DNA of 64,000 nt from Bacteroidota bacterium. GTDB lineage: Bacteria; Bacteroidota; Bacteroidia; Chitinophagales; Chitinophagaceae. The position numbers and the translations under genes were made by a program. Where the stretch lies: NCBI GenBank assembly GCA_016868455.1, contig VGGV01000003.1:62001-126000 (forward strand), in the 5' to 3' direction. The notes under the pieces were generated by a model. The model did no database searches, was not told where the DNA came from, and saw only the letters and a program-made list of their open reading frames with translations. Positions 1-8,299 of the stretch are shown here, piece after piece (the stretch's first letter is position 1; each line of letters starts with the position of its first letter).

Positions 1-1070
1 TCCGCAAAAAGATACTTCTGCCAACCGTTTTGTCCGCCATAATTGCCTCGCTGGTACTGGCATTTGGCGATATCAATTATATTAAAAAGGGGCCTGTTTT
101 CCAGGCTTCCATCTGGCTGGCCGTAGCCTGCAGTATTTATGCTGTTATTGCCAACGTCGGTTATATCTGGCTTGGATTAAAAGGCAGGTTGAAACTTTCC
201 GGCGGCTCCATTGCCCATGCAGGCTTTGGCATGGTGCTGCTGGGGATACTTATTTCTTCTTCAAAAAAAGAAGTGTTGTCCAATAATGTCAACGGTATTC
301 CGGCCCCGCTGGGTGAAAATGAGGACCCGGGGGAAAATCTTACGCTGGTAAAAGGGCTTACCGTGGATATGGGCAAATACCTGCTGACTTATGAAGGCGA
401 CTCGGCCCATCCTAAAAAACAACTCTGGTTTTATAAAGTACGTTTTAAAAGTAAGGACGGTAAGGAAGAATTTGTGCTGAAGCCGAATGCCTTTGTAAAC
501 TACAAAGGCAATGAAGGGCTGATGGCCAATCCGGCATCCAAACACTACTGGGATCATGATGTGTTTACTTATATCACTTCCCTGCCGAACCCCGACAGGC
601 AAAAAGATACGGCTGCCTTTCAGCCAAGGCCAATGAAACCCGGCGATTCTGTTTTTTACTCGGGCGGATACATAGTGCTGCAGAATGTGAAGACCAGGGA
701 CAGTCTGCCTGAAGAACTGTTTGGAAAAGACGGTATATTGTTTGAAACACCTTTGAAAGTTTATGCAAAAACCGGCTCGGTTTATTCCGTTACCCCAAGG
801 CTGGCTATTGTCAAAGGCGAGCCGCTGGCCTTACCGGATACCATTACAGCCGAAAACCTCATCCTTCAATTACAGCGGGTGAATGCCGACAAAAGCATTG
901 AACTGGGAATTAAAGAATCAAACTCCCTGTTGAATTATGTAACCCTGAAAGCCTATAAGTTTCCCTTCATTTACCTTCTCTGGCTGGGTGTTGGTATTAC
1001 CGCCATTGGAATATTCATCAGTATGGTGCACCGCATCCGGTTAAACCGCGACAGCGCCTCAGCATCATAA
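1..1070 (+). CDS. Cytochrome c assembly protein, CcmF/CcsA-like, C-terminal part (5' truncated by window)
   Basis: The reading frame is open from the first bases of the window, so the true start lies upstream and about 356 residues of the C-terminal part are visible. The visible part begins in a membrane segment, has further hydrophobic helices around residues 40-65, then a soluble domain of about 230 residues, and ends with one more membrane helix and a basic tail. This is the layout of the C-terminal half of CcmF/NrfE-type haem lyases, which attach haem to apocytochrome c on the outer face of the inner membrane. The WWD haem-binding motif would lie upstream and is not visible. The family call rests on overall resemblance rather than a catalytic motif. 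Confidence 0.75.
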   Translation, partial: RKKILLPTVLSAIIASLVLAFGDINYIKKGPVFQASIWLAVACSIYAVIANVGYIWLGLKGRLKLSGGSIAHAGFGMVLLGILISSSKKEVLSNNVNGIPAPLGENEDPGENLTLVKGLTVDMGKYLLTYEGDSAHPKKQLWFYKVRFKSKDGKEEFVLKPNAFVNYKGNEGLMANPASKHYWDHDVFTYITSLPNPDRQKDTAAFQPRPMKPGDSVFYSGGYIVLQNVKTRDSLPEELFGKDGILFETPLKVYAKTGSVYSVTPRLAIVKGEPLALPDTITAENLILQLQRVNADKSIELGIKESNSLLNYVTLKAYKFPFIYLLWLGVGITAIGIFISMVHRIRLNRDSASAS

Positions 1071-1120
1071 TTTTAGCATTTTATTCCGAAGAAGCGCTAT
1101 GGGGCAAACAGCGGCCTGGT

Positions 1121-1128
1121 TAGTTTTG
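1121..1128 (+). promoter_or_regulatory. Candidate -7 promoter box for the DUF4294 gene
   Basis: TAGTTTTG fits the Bacteroidetes -7 consensus TAnnTTTG exactly and lies 47 bases before the ATG of the DUF4294 gene. No clear -33 TTTG element is visible at the right spacing, so this is only a candidate. Confidence 0.35.
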
Positions 1129-1175
1129 TTGTCTGGCTGGCTAATCCCGCAACTGTTTTTTAGCTTTGGGTTGGA

Positions 1176-1886
1176 ATGTTTTACCGGATTTTCAATAGCA
1201 AATTGTTTTGGCTGGCGTTTATTGCGACCTTTTTGTCAGCCGCTCCATTATCTGCCCAAATTGACACATTGCAATATGCCCCGGACTCATCAGCCTATGC
1301 CCTTCAATTCATGAAAGAACAGCGAAAAAAATGGGGGCCAAACGATACCATTGTTATCCCTGCCGTTTGGTATCATGGCGAAATAGTGGGGTATAAAGAA
1401 ATGGAAATGGCCTGGGTGGGAAACATGTCGCCGGATAAACTAAAAAAATATATTGAGGAGTGGACAAGGCTCCGCAATGCCGTATATGTAACGTATCCTT
1501 ATGCCAGGGTGGCCGGCAGCACCATCAATGACATTAATGCAAAACTTGCCGCGGTTTCAGCGAAAAAAGAAAGAAAAGAATACATCAAGACCCGTGAGAA
1601 AGAACTACGGAAACAATTTGAAGAGCCGCTGAGAAACCTGTCGGTATACCAGGGAAAAATACTGATGAAACTCATTAACCGGCAGACAGGCAATAATTGC
1701 TACGAGATCATCAAGGAATACAAAGGCGGGTTTAATGCCCGGTTTTACCAAACAGTTGCCTGGTTTGTGGGCGGCAACCTGAAACAGGACTGGAACCTGA
1801 AGGAAAACAAACTGGACCGCCAGATTGAAAATATTGTGAAAGAAATTGACGGAAGCTGGTATAATAATACGTACAGGGTAAACTGA
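1176..1886 (+). CDS. DUF4294 family secreted protein
   Basis: A 236-residue protein with an N-terminal signal peptide (hydrophobic stretch about residues 10-27, ending in a SAQ-type cleavage site). The mature part is charged and helical, with many Lys/Glu/Arg. It resembles DUF4294, a Bacteroidetes-specific family of unknown role, whose conserved features include a Tyr-rich early segment and a Trp near the middle. It follows the cytochrome c assembly gene by 105 bases on the same strand and has its own candidate promoter. The ATG start is chosen because the signal peptide begins directly after it. No catalytic motif is recognisable. Confidence 0.75.
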   Translation: MFYRIFNSKLFWLAFIATFLSAAPLSAQIDTLQYAPDSSAYALQFMKEQRKKWGPNDTIVIPAVWYHGEIVGYKEMEMAWVGNMSPDKLKKYIEEWTRLRNAVYVTYPYARVAGSTINDINAKLAAVSAKKERKEYIKTREKELRKQFEEPLRNLSVYQGKILMKLINRQTGNNCYEIIKEYKGGFNARFYQTVAWFVGGNLKQDWNLKENKLDRQIENIVKEIDGSWYNNTYRVN

Positions 1887-2019
1887 TGATGGAGGCAGGA
1901 GGCGGTAACTTTGATAATTATAGGGGCTTATCTCAGCCCTTGTCTTCAGATTTCTGACCTCCGGCTTCAGACTTCCGTCTTTTTTGCTGCTGTATATCTT
2001 GCATATATTTACTGCTGTT

Positions 2020-2757
2020 ATGAAGTTAGACATCCTTGCCATCGGCGTTCATCCTGACGATGTGGAGCTCAGTTGCTCCGGTACCCTCATCAACGAAATT
2101 AAACGGGGAAAAAAAGCGGGTATCGTTGACCTTACCCAGGGTGAACTGGGTACCCGTGGCACCGTGGAAACCCGCTACCGGGAAGCGGCCAACGCCGCCA
2201 TGATTATGGGAGTTCAGGTACGGGAAAATCTGAAAATGCGGGACGGTTTTTTAAAAAATGATGAAGAAAATCAATTAAAACTCATTCAGGCCATCCGGAA
2301 ATACCGGCCTGAAATTGTTATAGGTAATATATTACATGACCGCCATCCCGACCATGGCAGGGCGGGGAAACTGATTGCAGATGCCTGTTTCCTTGCCGGC
2401 CTGCCAAAAATTGAAACCCGGGACGATAACGGGAACAAACAGCAGAGATGGAAGCCAGCCTATGTGCTGCAATACATACAGGACTGGTACCGGGAACCGG
2501 ACTTCCTGATTGATATTTCCGATGTATTTGAGCAACGGATGAATGCCATAAAAGCATATACCACCCAGTTCCATGCGGATGAAAATGACAAAACTGAGCC
2601 ACAAACCTATATTTCCACCCCCGATTTCCTTGAGGGTATTGTGGCAAGGGCCAGGATGTTCGGCAAACGCATCGGAGTGAAATATGCTGAAGGCTTTATC
2701 AGCGAAAAGACTATTGGCATTCACAACCTCGATGCCCTGATTGCGGCTGAAACCTGA
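2020..2757 (+). CDS. bshB1: Bacillithiol biosynthesis deacetylase BshB1
   Basis: LmbE/PIG-L type zinc deacetylase of 245 residues. It removes the acetyl group from GlcNAc-malate, the second step of bacillithiol synthesis. The zinc-binding HPDDVE motif is at residues 11-16 and the second metal/active-site motif HPDHG is near residues 109-113. The longer frame begins with TTG at 1984, but the ATG at 2020 places the conserved MKLDILAIGVHPDD start correctly. BshC, the last enzyme of the same pathway, is encoded at 33648-35306, and a broken YfiT-type bacillithiol transferase at 12104-12646. The cysteine-adding and deacetylase steps are therefore both in this window; bshA is not. Confidence 0.93.
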   Translation: MKLDILAIGVHPDDVELSCSGTLINEIKRGKKAGIVDLTQGELGTRGTVETRYREAANAAMIMGVQVRENLKMRDGFLKNDEENQLKLIQAIRKYRPEIVIGNILHDRHPDHGRAGKLIADACFLAGLPKIETRDDNGNKQQRWKPAYVLQYIQDWYREPDFLIDISDVFEQRMNAIKAYTTQFHADENDKTEPQTYISTPDFLEGIVARARMFGKRIGVKYAEGFISEKTIGIHNLDALIAAET

Positions 2758-2805
2758 CAACTGTTTGCATGGAAAAACTTATTCTGCAATATAGCAAAGG
2801 GCGGT

Positions 2806-2813
2806 TACCTTTG
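2806..2813 (+). promoter_or_regulatory. Candidate -7 promoter box for the desaturase gene
   Basis: TACCTTTG matches TAnnTTTG and ends 16 bases before the desaturase ATG, giving a very short untranslated leader as is common in Bacteroidetes. Confidence 0.4.
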
Positions 2814-2829
2814 GTCTTCAATTTTTTTA

Positions 2830-3897
2830 ATGAGCATCCCAAAATTTCCTTCTGTCAGATTATCATTTCATTCAGAACTGAAGAAAAGGATATATGATTA
2901 TTTCAAAAAAACCGGGGGAAAATCAACCGGGAATTACAAACTCTACATCAAAGCATTGGTGCTTTTGATAAGTTTTCCGGCTATTTACTTTCATCTTGTT
3001 TTCTTTACACCCGTTTGGTGGCTGGCTTTTACCGAATGTGTTGTACTCGCAGGTCTAACCGCCGCTATCGGCTTTAATGTAATGCATGATGGCATGCATG
3101 GCAGCTTCAGCCGGCGCAAATGGGTAAATAATATGGCCGGTCTTTCGATTAATTTTCTAGGTGCCAATAATTATTTGTGGAAGACAAAACATAATATCAT
3201 CCATCACACTTATACCAACATTGACGGAGTGGATGATGATATTGAAGCAAGACCGGTGCTGCGCCTCTGCAGAACACAGAAATATTACCGGATACACCGT
3301 TTTCAGCACTGGTATTTCTGGGCAGCCTACAGCCTGCTTTACCTGTGGTGGGTGTTTTTTACAGACTACAAAAAATATTTTACCAGAAGGATCGGACCCA
3401 CTCCTATTAAGAAAATTCCGCTTATCCAGCATTTTTCATTCTGGGGATTTAAGGTATTACACCTGGGTGTTTTTGTTGCCCTTCCCGTGATTTTTGCCGG
3501 TGCTATCCCCTGGTTGATCGGCTTTCTTATTTATGGCCTTCTCTCCGGTTTTATACTCAGCATTGTATTTCAACTGGCGCATACCGTAGAGCACACCGAA
3601 TTTCCACAGGCAGTTGCCGACACCAATATGATGGAAGATGAATGGGTCCTTCACCAGTTAAAAACAACAGCCAATTTTGCTACCTGCAACAGGTTTATCA
3701 CCTGGTGGGTGGGCGGATTGAATTTTCAGATTGAGCACCACCTGTTTCCCCGTATTTCACATGTGCATTATCCGGCCATCAGCCGGATTATTAAGCAAAC
3801 CTGCAGGGACTTTGGCCTTCCCTACCATGAATTTCCCAAAATGAGGGTGGCCGTAGCCTCGCATATTTCACACCTCAGGAACCTGAGCCGGAGATGA
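2830..3897 (+). CDS. Membrane fatty acid (acyl-CoA/acyl-lipid) desaturase
   Basis: A 355-residue integral membrane di-iron desaturase. The three histidine boxes are all present: HDGMH at 86-90, HNIIHH at 121-126 and QIEHH at 300-304. The Q in the third box is typical of the front-end/linoleoyl-CoA desaturase-like group. Hydrophobic segments flank the boxes at about 40-82 and 200-250. It inserts a cis double bond into acyl chains using O2 and an electron donor, and acts at the inner membrane. No desaturase partner reductase is adjacent. Regiospecificity cannot be read from the sequence. Confidence 0.9.
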   Translation: MSIPKFPSVRLSFHSELKKRIYDYFKKTGGKSTGNYKLYIKALVLLISFPAIYFHLVFFTPVWWLAFTECVVLAGLTAAIGFNVMHDGMHGSFSRRKWVNNMAGLSINFLGANNYLWKTKHNIIHHTYTNIDGVDDDIEARPVLRLCRTQKYYRIHRFQHWYFWAAYSLLYLWWVFFTDYKKYFTRRIGPTPIKKIPLIQHFSFWGFKVLHLGVFVALPVIFAGAIPWLIGFLIYGLLSGFILSIVFQLAHTVEHTEFPQAVADTNMMEDEWVLHQLKTTANFATCNRFITWWVGGLNFQIEHHLFPRISHVHYPAISRIIKQTCRDFGLPYHEFPKMRVAVASHISHLRNLSRR

Positions 3898-3985
3898 GGC
3901 GGCACAGTTTTATTAACATACTTATCGCCGATTTTGCGGCTATCCCGAACCCATTTAACTTGCACGGCTTTTCAATCAAAAAGTA

Positions 3986-5068
3986 ATGACCGACCTCACG
4001 AACTACGACCCCAATAGTGTGGGCAATCCGGAGAATAATATTTTCGGCCTCCCTACCCATGAAGAAGACTCCCGGCTGGTAATTGTTCCGGTTCCCTGGG
4101 AAGTAACGGTAAGCTACGGCGCCGGAACCGCCCGTGCACCCGATGCCATCCTAAAAGCCAGTTACCAGGTTGACTTATATGATCCTGAAATGCCCGACGC
4201 CTGGAAACAGGGTTTCTACATGCGGCCCCCCGATAAAAAAGTACTGATGAAAAGTGACTACCTGCGCAAAGAGGCTGAACTCTACATAGATTATATCTCC
4301 CGTGGCGAAGATGTAAAGGCCAACCAGTTTATGAGTAAAACGCTGAAAGAAGTAAACGAAGGCAGCGCTTATCTTAACAACTGGATTTACGAACAGACCA
4401 AAGTACTGCTGGACAAAGGCAAACTGGTAGGGCTGCTCGGCGGCGATCACAGTACACCGCTCGGTTTCTTTAAGGCAATTGGTGAACAGCATGGTGATTT
4501 CGGCATATTACAAATAGACGCCCATTTTGATTTACGTAAAGCATACGAAGGATTTAATTATTCCCATGCAAGTATCATGTACAATGCACTTGCAGAAATA
4601 CCGGCTATAACTATATTGGTCCAGGCAGGCATCCGCGACTACGGAAGCGACGAATGGGACTATGTACAAAACAGCAATGGCCGTGTGGTTACCTATTTAG
4701 ATAAAGACATCAGGCGGCGCACTTACGACGGCGATACCTGGAAAAAAATTGCGGAAGAAATTGTCGGTCACCTGCCACAAAAAGTATTTATCAGTTTTGA
4801 TATTGACGGTCTTGACAGAAAATTATGCCCTTTTACCGGCACACCAGTACCTGGCGGTTTTGAACTGGAGCAGGTCTTCTATCTTTTTAGCAAAGTTTTG
4901 CAAAGTAGAAAGACCATTGTTGGCTTTGACCTGAATGAAGTGGGTATTGGCGGCGATACTGACTGGGATGCCAATGTAGGCGCAAGGGCGCTGTATAAAC
5001 TTTGTAATTTGCTGGTGACAAGTAATACCCCCCAGCCCCTAAAGGGGAGTTATCATGCAGACATTTGA
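3986..5068 (+). CDS. Arginase/agmatinase/formiminoglutamase (ureohydrolase) family protein
   Basis: Ureohydrolase fold of 360 residues. The metal ligands are visible: GGDHS at about 152-156, DAHFDLR at about 178-184 and SFDIDGLD at about 270-277, followed by the substrate-loop motif GTPVPGG. It should hydrolyse a guanidino or amidino compound with two metal ions. The family includes arginase, agmatinase, formimidoylglutamase and the nickel-dependent guanidine hydrolase of cyanobacteria; the long N-terminal part and lack of linked arginine or histidine genes leave the substrate open. The last residues (TPQPLKGS and onward) are encoded by a dispersed palindromic repeat at 5027-5052, and the stop lies 14 bases inside the next gene. 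Confidence 0.85.
   Translation: MTDLTNYDPNSVGNPENNIFGLPTHEEDSRLVIVPVPWEVTVSYGAGTARAPDAILKASYQVDLYDPEMPDAWKQGFYMRPPDKKVLMKSDYLRKEAELYIDYISRGEDVKANQFMSKTLKEVNEGSAYLNNWIYEQTKVLLDKGKLVGLLGGDHSTPLGFFKAIGEQHGDFGILQIDAHFDLRKAYEGFNYSHASIMYNALAEIPAITILVQAGIRDYGSDEWDYVQNSNGRVVTYLDKDIRRRTYDGDTWKKIAEEIVGHLPQKVFISFDIDGLDRKLCPFTGTPVPGGFELEQVFYLFSKVLQSRKTIVGFDLNEVGIGGDTDWDANVGARALYKLCNLLVTSNTPQPLKGSYHADI
5027..5052 (+). repeat. Small palindromic repeat at the 3' end of the ureohydrolase gene
   Basis: C-rich/G-rich palindrome with core CCCCTAAAGGGG (5036-5047). It is translated as part of the ureohydrolase C-terminus and also forms the upstream region of the next start codon at 5055. A comparable C/G-rich palindrome is at 37854-37874. 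Confidence 0.5.
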
Positions 5069-5621
5069 GTTCACTTTAAAAAATGAAAAGAAGAAGGTTT
5101 ATGACTGGTTTGCAATCTTTCTTGTTATAATCAACGGCATCGCTATATGTATAGAGCTAAGTCGGGTAAATTACCAAAGACTTAGTGGAGGCTATCCCGG
5201 ACTTATTGCTTTAACAATCGCCCTGCTTTCGTTGATCTATTTGTTCATCATTAAAAACAATAGAAACAGAAATAATCTTATTCTTTTTGCTTCATTGGGA
5301 TTAATAGGTTTTTGGATTGCTACGAGACAATGGTGGTTTGCTGCTTTTGTTGCAGCACTGGCTTTTCTATATTACATTTCAAAAAGGAAATTGCTTGTTA
5401 TTGTTTCAAACGAATATGTTAGTTATCCTTCTTTTCCTGTAAAAACGATAAAATGGAAGGAGCTAAACAACCTTTTGTTAAAAGACGGTTTTTTGACCCT
5501 CGACTTTAAAAACAATAAAGTGATCCAACAACTCATTGATGAAAAAACAGGCCCGGTCAATGAAAAGGAATTTAACGACTTTTGCAAAGAGCAATTAAGA
5601 ATCGCAGACTCTTCGATTTGA
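5055..5621 (+). CDS. Membrane protein of unknown function with C-terminal soluble domain
   Basis: A 188-residue protein. Hydrophobic helices lie at about 17-35, 47-65, 74-88 and 91-106, followed by a soluble segment of about 80 residues that starts after a Lys-rich turn and contains a strand-rich pattern (LLVIVSNEYVSYPS, then IKWKELNNLLLKDGFLTLDF). This arrangement resembles small bacterial PH-like membrane proteins, but I do not recognise a named family. The start overlaps the upstream ureohydrolase gene by 14 bases, which suggests co-translation. Confidence 0.7.
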   Translation: MQTFEFTLKNEKKKVYDWFAIFLVIINGIAICIELSRVNYQRLSGGYPGLIALTIALLSLIYLFIIKNNRNRNNLILFASLGLIGFWIATRQWWFAAFVAALAFLYYISKRKLLVIVSNEYVSYPSFPVKTIKWKELNNLLLKDGFLTLDFKNNKVIQQLIDEKTGPVNEKEFNDFCKEQLRIADSSI

Positions 5622-5660
5622 CCTATTTGATCCATTTGACTTATTTGATCAATATGACCC
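5616..5660 (+). repeat. Five-unit degenerate 9-bp tandem repeat
   Basis: Five consecutive 9-base units of the form ATTTGAcct / ATTTGAtcc / ATTTGActt / ATTTGAtca / ATaTGAccc. They begin in the last codons of the membrane protein gene and end just before the GTG start of the radical SAM gene. A related 9-bp array in the opposite orientation lies at 12633-12677. Confidence 0.75.
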
Positions 5661-5661
5661 A

Positions 5662-6960
5662 GTGACTTTATCTCAATCACCATACATTCTCTATTCTGAC
5701 GGCAAAGGCAACATCTATGAAGACACTTCGCTGTATGCTACCGGCCGAAGCGGATGGGATGCACTTCCTGTTCCGGAAGATGAATGGATCGAATTGCCCG
5801 ATGGCGGCTCGCTATATGAACTGCCGGGAAGAAAAGGTATCGGCATTGATGTAAAGACTGCTGAGATGAGGTTGTGTGAAAAAGGCTGGGCAGTTGCAGC
5901 TTTTATTCCACCTGCACACACAGGATTTTATTTAGCTGCCTATGAAACAGCAAAAGATGCTCCCACCCTTCCATTGTTTTGCTATACAGCTGCAGGCTGG
6001 CTGAATAATAAATTTTATGTGCCGGCTGTAAGAATAGAGCCGGACATAAGGCAAGACTGCTCGGGCTACGATCAGCAAAAGGTAAATGAAGGCACCAATT
6101 ATTTATTGAAACATTATCCTCACAACAGATTAGTGAATCATTTGATGAACAACTGTACCCTCACCTATCATTGCCCGGCTGCGAGAAATTTTTCTTTAGG
6201 CAGATGGGAATGTCCTGTTCCCGTTTCAAATGGATGCAATGCAAATTGTGTGGGATGTATTTCATTGCAACCGGATGAAGAACCGATTGTTTCTACCCAG
6301 GATAGATTAACTTTTAAACCAACAGTAGAAGAAATTGTTGAATTCACTGTTCCACATTTAGAAACCTCCTCATACCCCATTATCAGTTTCGGACAAGGTT
6401 GTGAAGGAGAGCCATTACTGATGTGGGATACCATCCGTGATGCGATTATTGAAATAAGAAAGCATACCCAAAAAGGCAGTATCAACATTAATACAAATGG
6501 TTCAAGACCTGATGCGGTGGAAGAATTATGCAAGGCAGGATTAGATTCCATTCGTGTCAGCACAAATTCGACAAGAAGAGAAATTTATATGCCTTATTAT
6601 CGGCCGAATAATTATGATTTTGACGATATTATTGAAAGTTTGAAAGTCGTTAAACGCTTTGGCGGCTGGACGTCTATAAATTATTTTGTCTTCCCCGGAA
6701 TGACGGATGCTGTTGCTGAATACGAGGCATTGAGAAAACTGATTAAAGAAACCGGTTTAAAAATGATACAATGGCGAAATTTTAATATTGACCCAGACTG
6801 GTATCTTGGAAAGGTTGGTGTGACCGAAACAGGTGAATGTCTTGGCGTAAAACAATTGCAGGAACTTATCCGGGAAGAGTTCCCTCAATTGAAGTTCGGT
6901 TATTTTAATCCGCCGATTGAAAGGATAAGAGGAAAGTTTAATTTAGATTTTGCACATTAA
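5662..6960 (+). CDS. Radical SAM domain protein
   Basis: A 432-residue protein with a Cx3Cx2C cluster motif (CNANCVGC, about 191-198) that binds the 4Fe-4S cluster used to cleave S-adenosylmethionine. The N-terminal 170 residues form an extra domain with no motif I recognise, containing additional Cys residues (NNCTLTYHCP region). After the cluster the usual TIM-barrel pattern follows (SFGQGCEGEP, then ININTNG, then SIRVSTNS). The annotated start is GTG at 5662 directly after the 9-bp repeat array; no ATG in frame is better. The reaction is unknown. Neighbours give no pathway. Confidence 0.82.
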   Translation: MTLSQSPYILYSDGKGNIYEDTSLYATGRSGWDALPVPEDEWIELPDGGSLYELPGRKGIGIDVKTAEMRLCEKGWAVAAFIPPAHTGFYLAAYETAKDAPTLPLFCYTAAGWLNNKFYVPAVRIEPDIRQDCSGYDQQKVNEGTNYLLKHYPHNRLVNHLMNNCTLTYHCPAARNFSLGRWECPVPVSNGCNANCVGCISLQPDEEPIVSTQDRLTFKPTVEEIVEFTVPHLETSSYPIISFGQGCEGEPLLMWDTIRDAIIEIRKHTQKGSININTNGSRPDAVEELCKAGLDSIRVSTNSTRREIYMPYYRPNNYDFDDIIESLKVVKRFGGWTSINYFVFPGMTDAVAEYEALRKLIKETGLKMIQWRNFNIDPDWYLGKVGVTETGECLGVKQLQELIREEFPQLKFGYFNPPIERIRGKFNLDFAH

Positions 6961-6966
6961 GATTAA

Positions 6967-7016
6967 TCAGTGTTTCTGTGCCTCAGTGGCAAAACAAAAT
7001 GCCACAGAAACACTGA
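6967..7016 (+). repeat. Long inverted repeat between radical SAM and DMT genes
   Basis: The left arm TCAGTGTTTCTGTG (6967-6980) pairs with CACAGAAACACTGA (7003-7016), with an extra GGC/GCC pairing nearer the loop. There is no U-run after the stem, so it is not a standard terminator. It may be a dispersed intergenic element or a processed 3' end. Confidence 0.55.
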
Positions 7017-7028
7017 AGCACTGAAAAA

Positions 7029-7934
7029 ATGCAGAAAGATCAACACAAACCACAAATCATAACAGGCATAAGCCTTGCAATTCTTGCCACTCTTATCTGG
7101 TCAGGAAATTTCGTTATTGCGAGGGGCGTAATTAATGATATACCTCCTGTTACACTTGCTTTTTACCGATGGTTATCTGCCGCCATACTGATTTTTCCTT
7201 TTGTCTGGAAATATTTTTTACCTGAATTGAAACATGTTAAGGAAAGACCCTGGTATTTCCTGTTGACGGCAGTTACCGGTGTAAGCATGTTCAATACGTT
7301 TGTTTACATCGCAGGAAATTTTTCCACTGCTATCAATATGGCATTGCTGGGTACCTGCTCCTCTCCCATCATGTCTGTAATATTTGCCAGAATATTTTTG
7401 AAAGAAAGATTGACCCTGATGCGGATTGCAGGGATGCTGGTTTGCATCGCCGGTGTTTTATTACTGCTGAGTAAAGGACAGTTTGAAACATTGCTCAATT
7501 TCCAATTTACCAATGGCGACTGGTGGATATTGGCCGCAGCTTTTACATTTGCGATTTATAATACAGCCGTAAAAAGGAAACCCCGGGAAATGCATCCGGC
7601 TAATTTTCTTTTTACCATTTTTCTAATCGGTGCAGTAATTCTGCTTCCGTTTTATGTTTATGAATTGAACAGCAAAGGAGGCATTACGTTCAATCTATCC
7701 AATTTTGGTTCAATACTCTACCTCGGCCTCGGCGCTTCTGTTATTTGTTTTTTGATATGGAACAAAACAATTGCCATTCTCGGCACTGGCAGAACAGCAT
7801 TGTTCGGCAACCTCATTCCCGTCTTCAGCAGTATAGAAGCGGTACTATTGCTGAATGAAAAAATCACTTATGTTCATATCATTAGTTTTATTTTAGTGGT
7901 TGCCGGACTTATTATTGCTAATTTCAAAAAGTAA
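7029..7934 (+). CDS. EamA/DMT family transporter
   Basis: A 301-residue inner-membrane protein with about ten hydrophobic helices arranged as two EamA repeats (roughly 12-145 and 155-300). The SGNFVIARG segment after the first helix is typical of the drug/metabolite transporter superfamily. It likely exports a small metabolite or amino acid; the substrate cannot be inferred. It starts five bases after a long inverted repeat. Downstream lies a decayed MFS transporter fragment. Confidence 0.85.
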   Translation: MQKDQHKPQIITGISLAILATLIWSGNFVIARGVINDIPPVTLAFYRWLSAAILIFPFVWKYFLPELKHVKERPWYFLLTAVTGVSMFNTFVYIAGNFSTAINMALLGTCSSPIMSVIFARIFLKERLTLMRIAGMLVCIAGVLLLLSKGQFETLLNFQFTNGDWWILAAAFTFAIYNTAVKRKPREMHPANFLFTIFLIGAVILLPFYVYELNSKGGITFNLSNFGSILYLGLGASVICFLIWNKTIAILGTGRTALFGNLIPVFSSIEAVLLLNEKITYVHIISFILVVAGLIIANFKK

Positions 7935-7939
7935 AATAT

Positions 7940-8121
7940 TTGTCACCAAAAAAATCGAAAAAGAATGTACTTCCCGTTATTGTGATATCACAATTTGCAG
8001 GTACATCTCTATGGTTTGTGGGCAATGCAATACTGCCTGAATTAAAATCCGCATTGCATTTATCTCAATAGGCTCTCAGCCATGTTACTTCTGCAGTGAT
8101 GATTGGTTTCGTAGCAGGCCG
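7940..8121 (+). pseudogene. Remnant of an MFS transporter N-terminus
   Basis: The frame from TTG 7940 reads LSPKKSKKNVLPVIVISQFA and continues GTSLWFVGNAILPEL, a typical first helix of a major facilitator protein. It is interrupted by TAG at 8069-8071, resumes in the same frame as SHVTSAVMIGFVAG, and is cut off around 8120. Only about 60 residues of a protein normally near 400 remain, so this is a truncated relic. Confidence 0.65.
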
Positions 8122-8150
8122 AGGCTGTCTGGAGCGGCACTCACATTGCA

Positions 8151-8235
8151 GACCGGCAGGACGAGGAGCATTGTCTCGTCCTGAAATAGGTTGACTCCGA
8201 AAATATGGATAAGTCAACTAAAATCAGGACGAGAC
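8151..8235 (+). repeat. Nested inverted repeats, possible IS remnant
   Basis: The motif CAGGACGAG occurs twice in direct orientation and once inverted (CTCGTCCTG), forming a short hairpin and a longer imperfect one with arms 8173-8196 and 8212-8235. An ATG at 8205 begins MDKSTKIRTRQ, which looks like the first residues of an IS3-type OrfA, then hits a stop. I infer a relic of an insertion sequence end that truncated the MFS gene. The family assignment is weak. Confidence 0.35.
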
Positions 8236-8299
8236 AGATTCAATAATTCAAAAGAAATTTCCCCGCCCGCATTTTGTGGCCTACACCAGTTGGTGTAAG

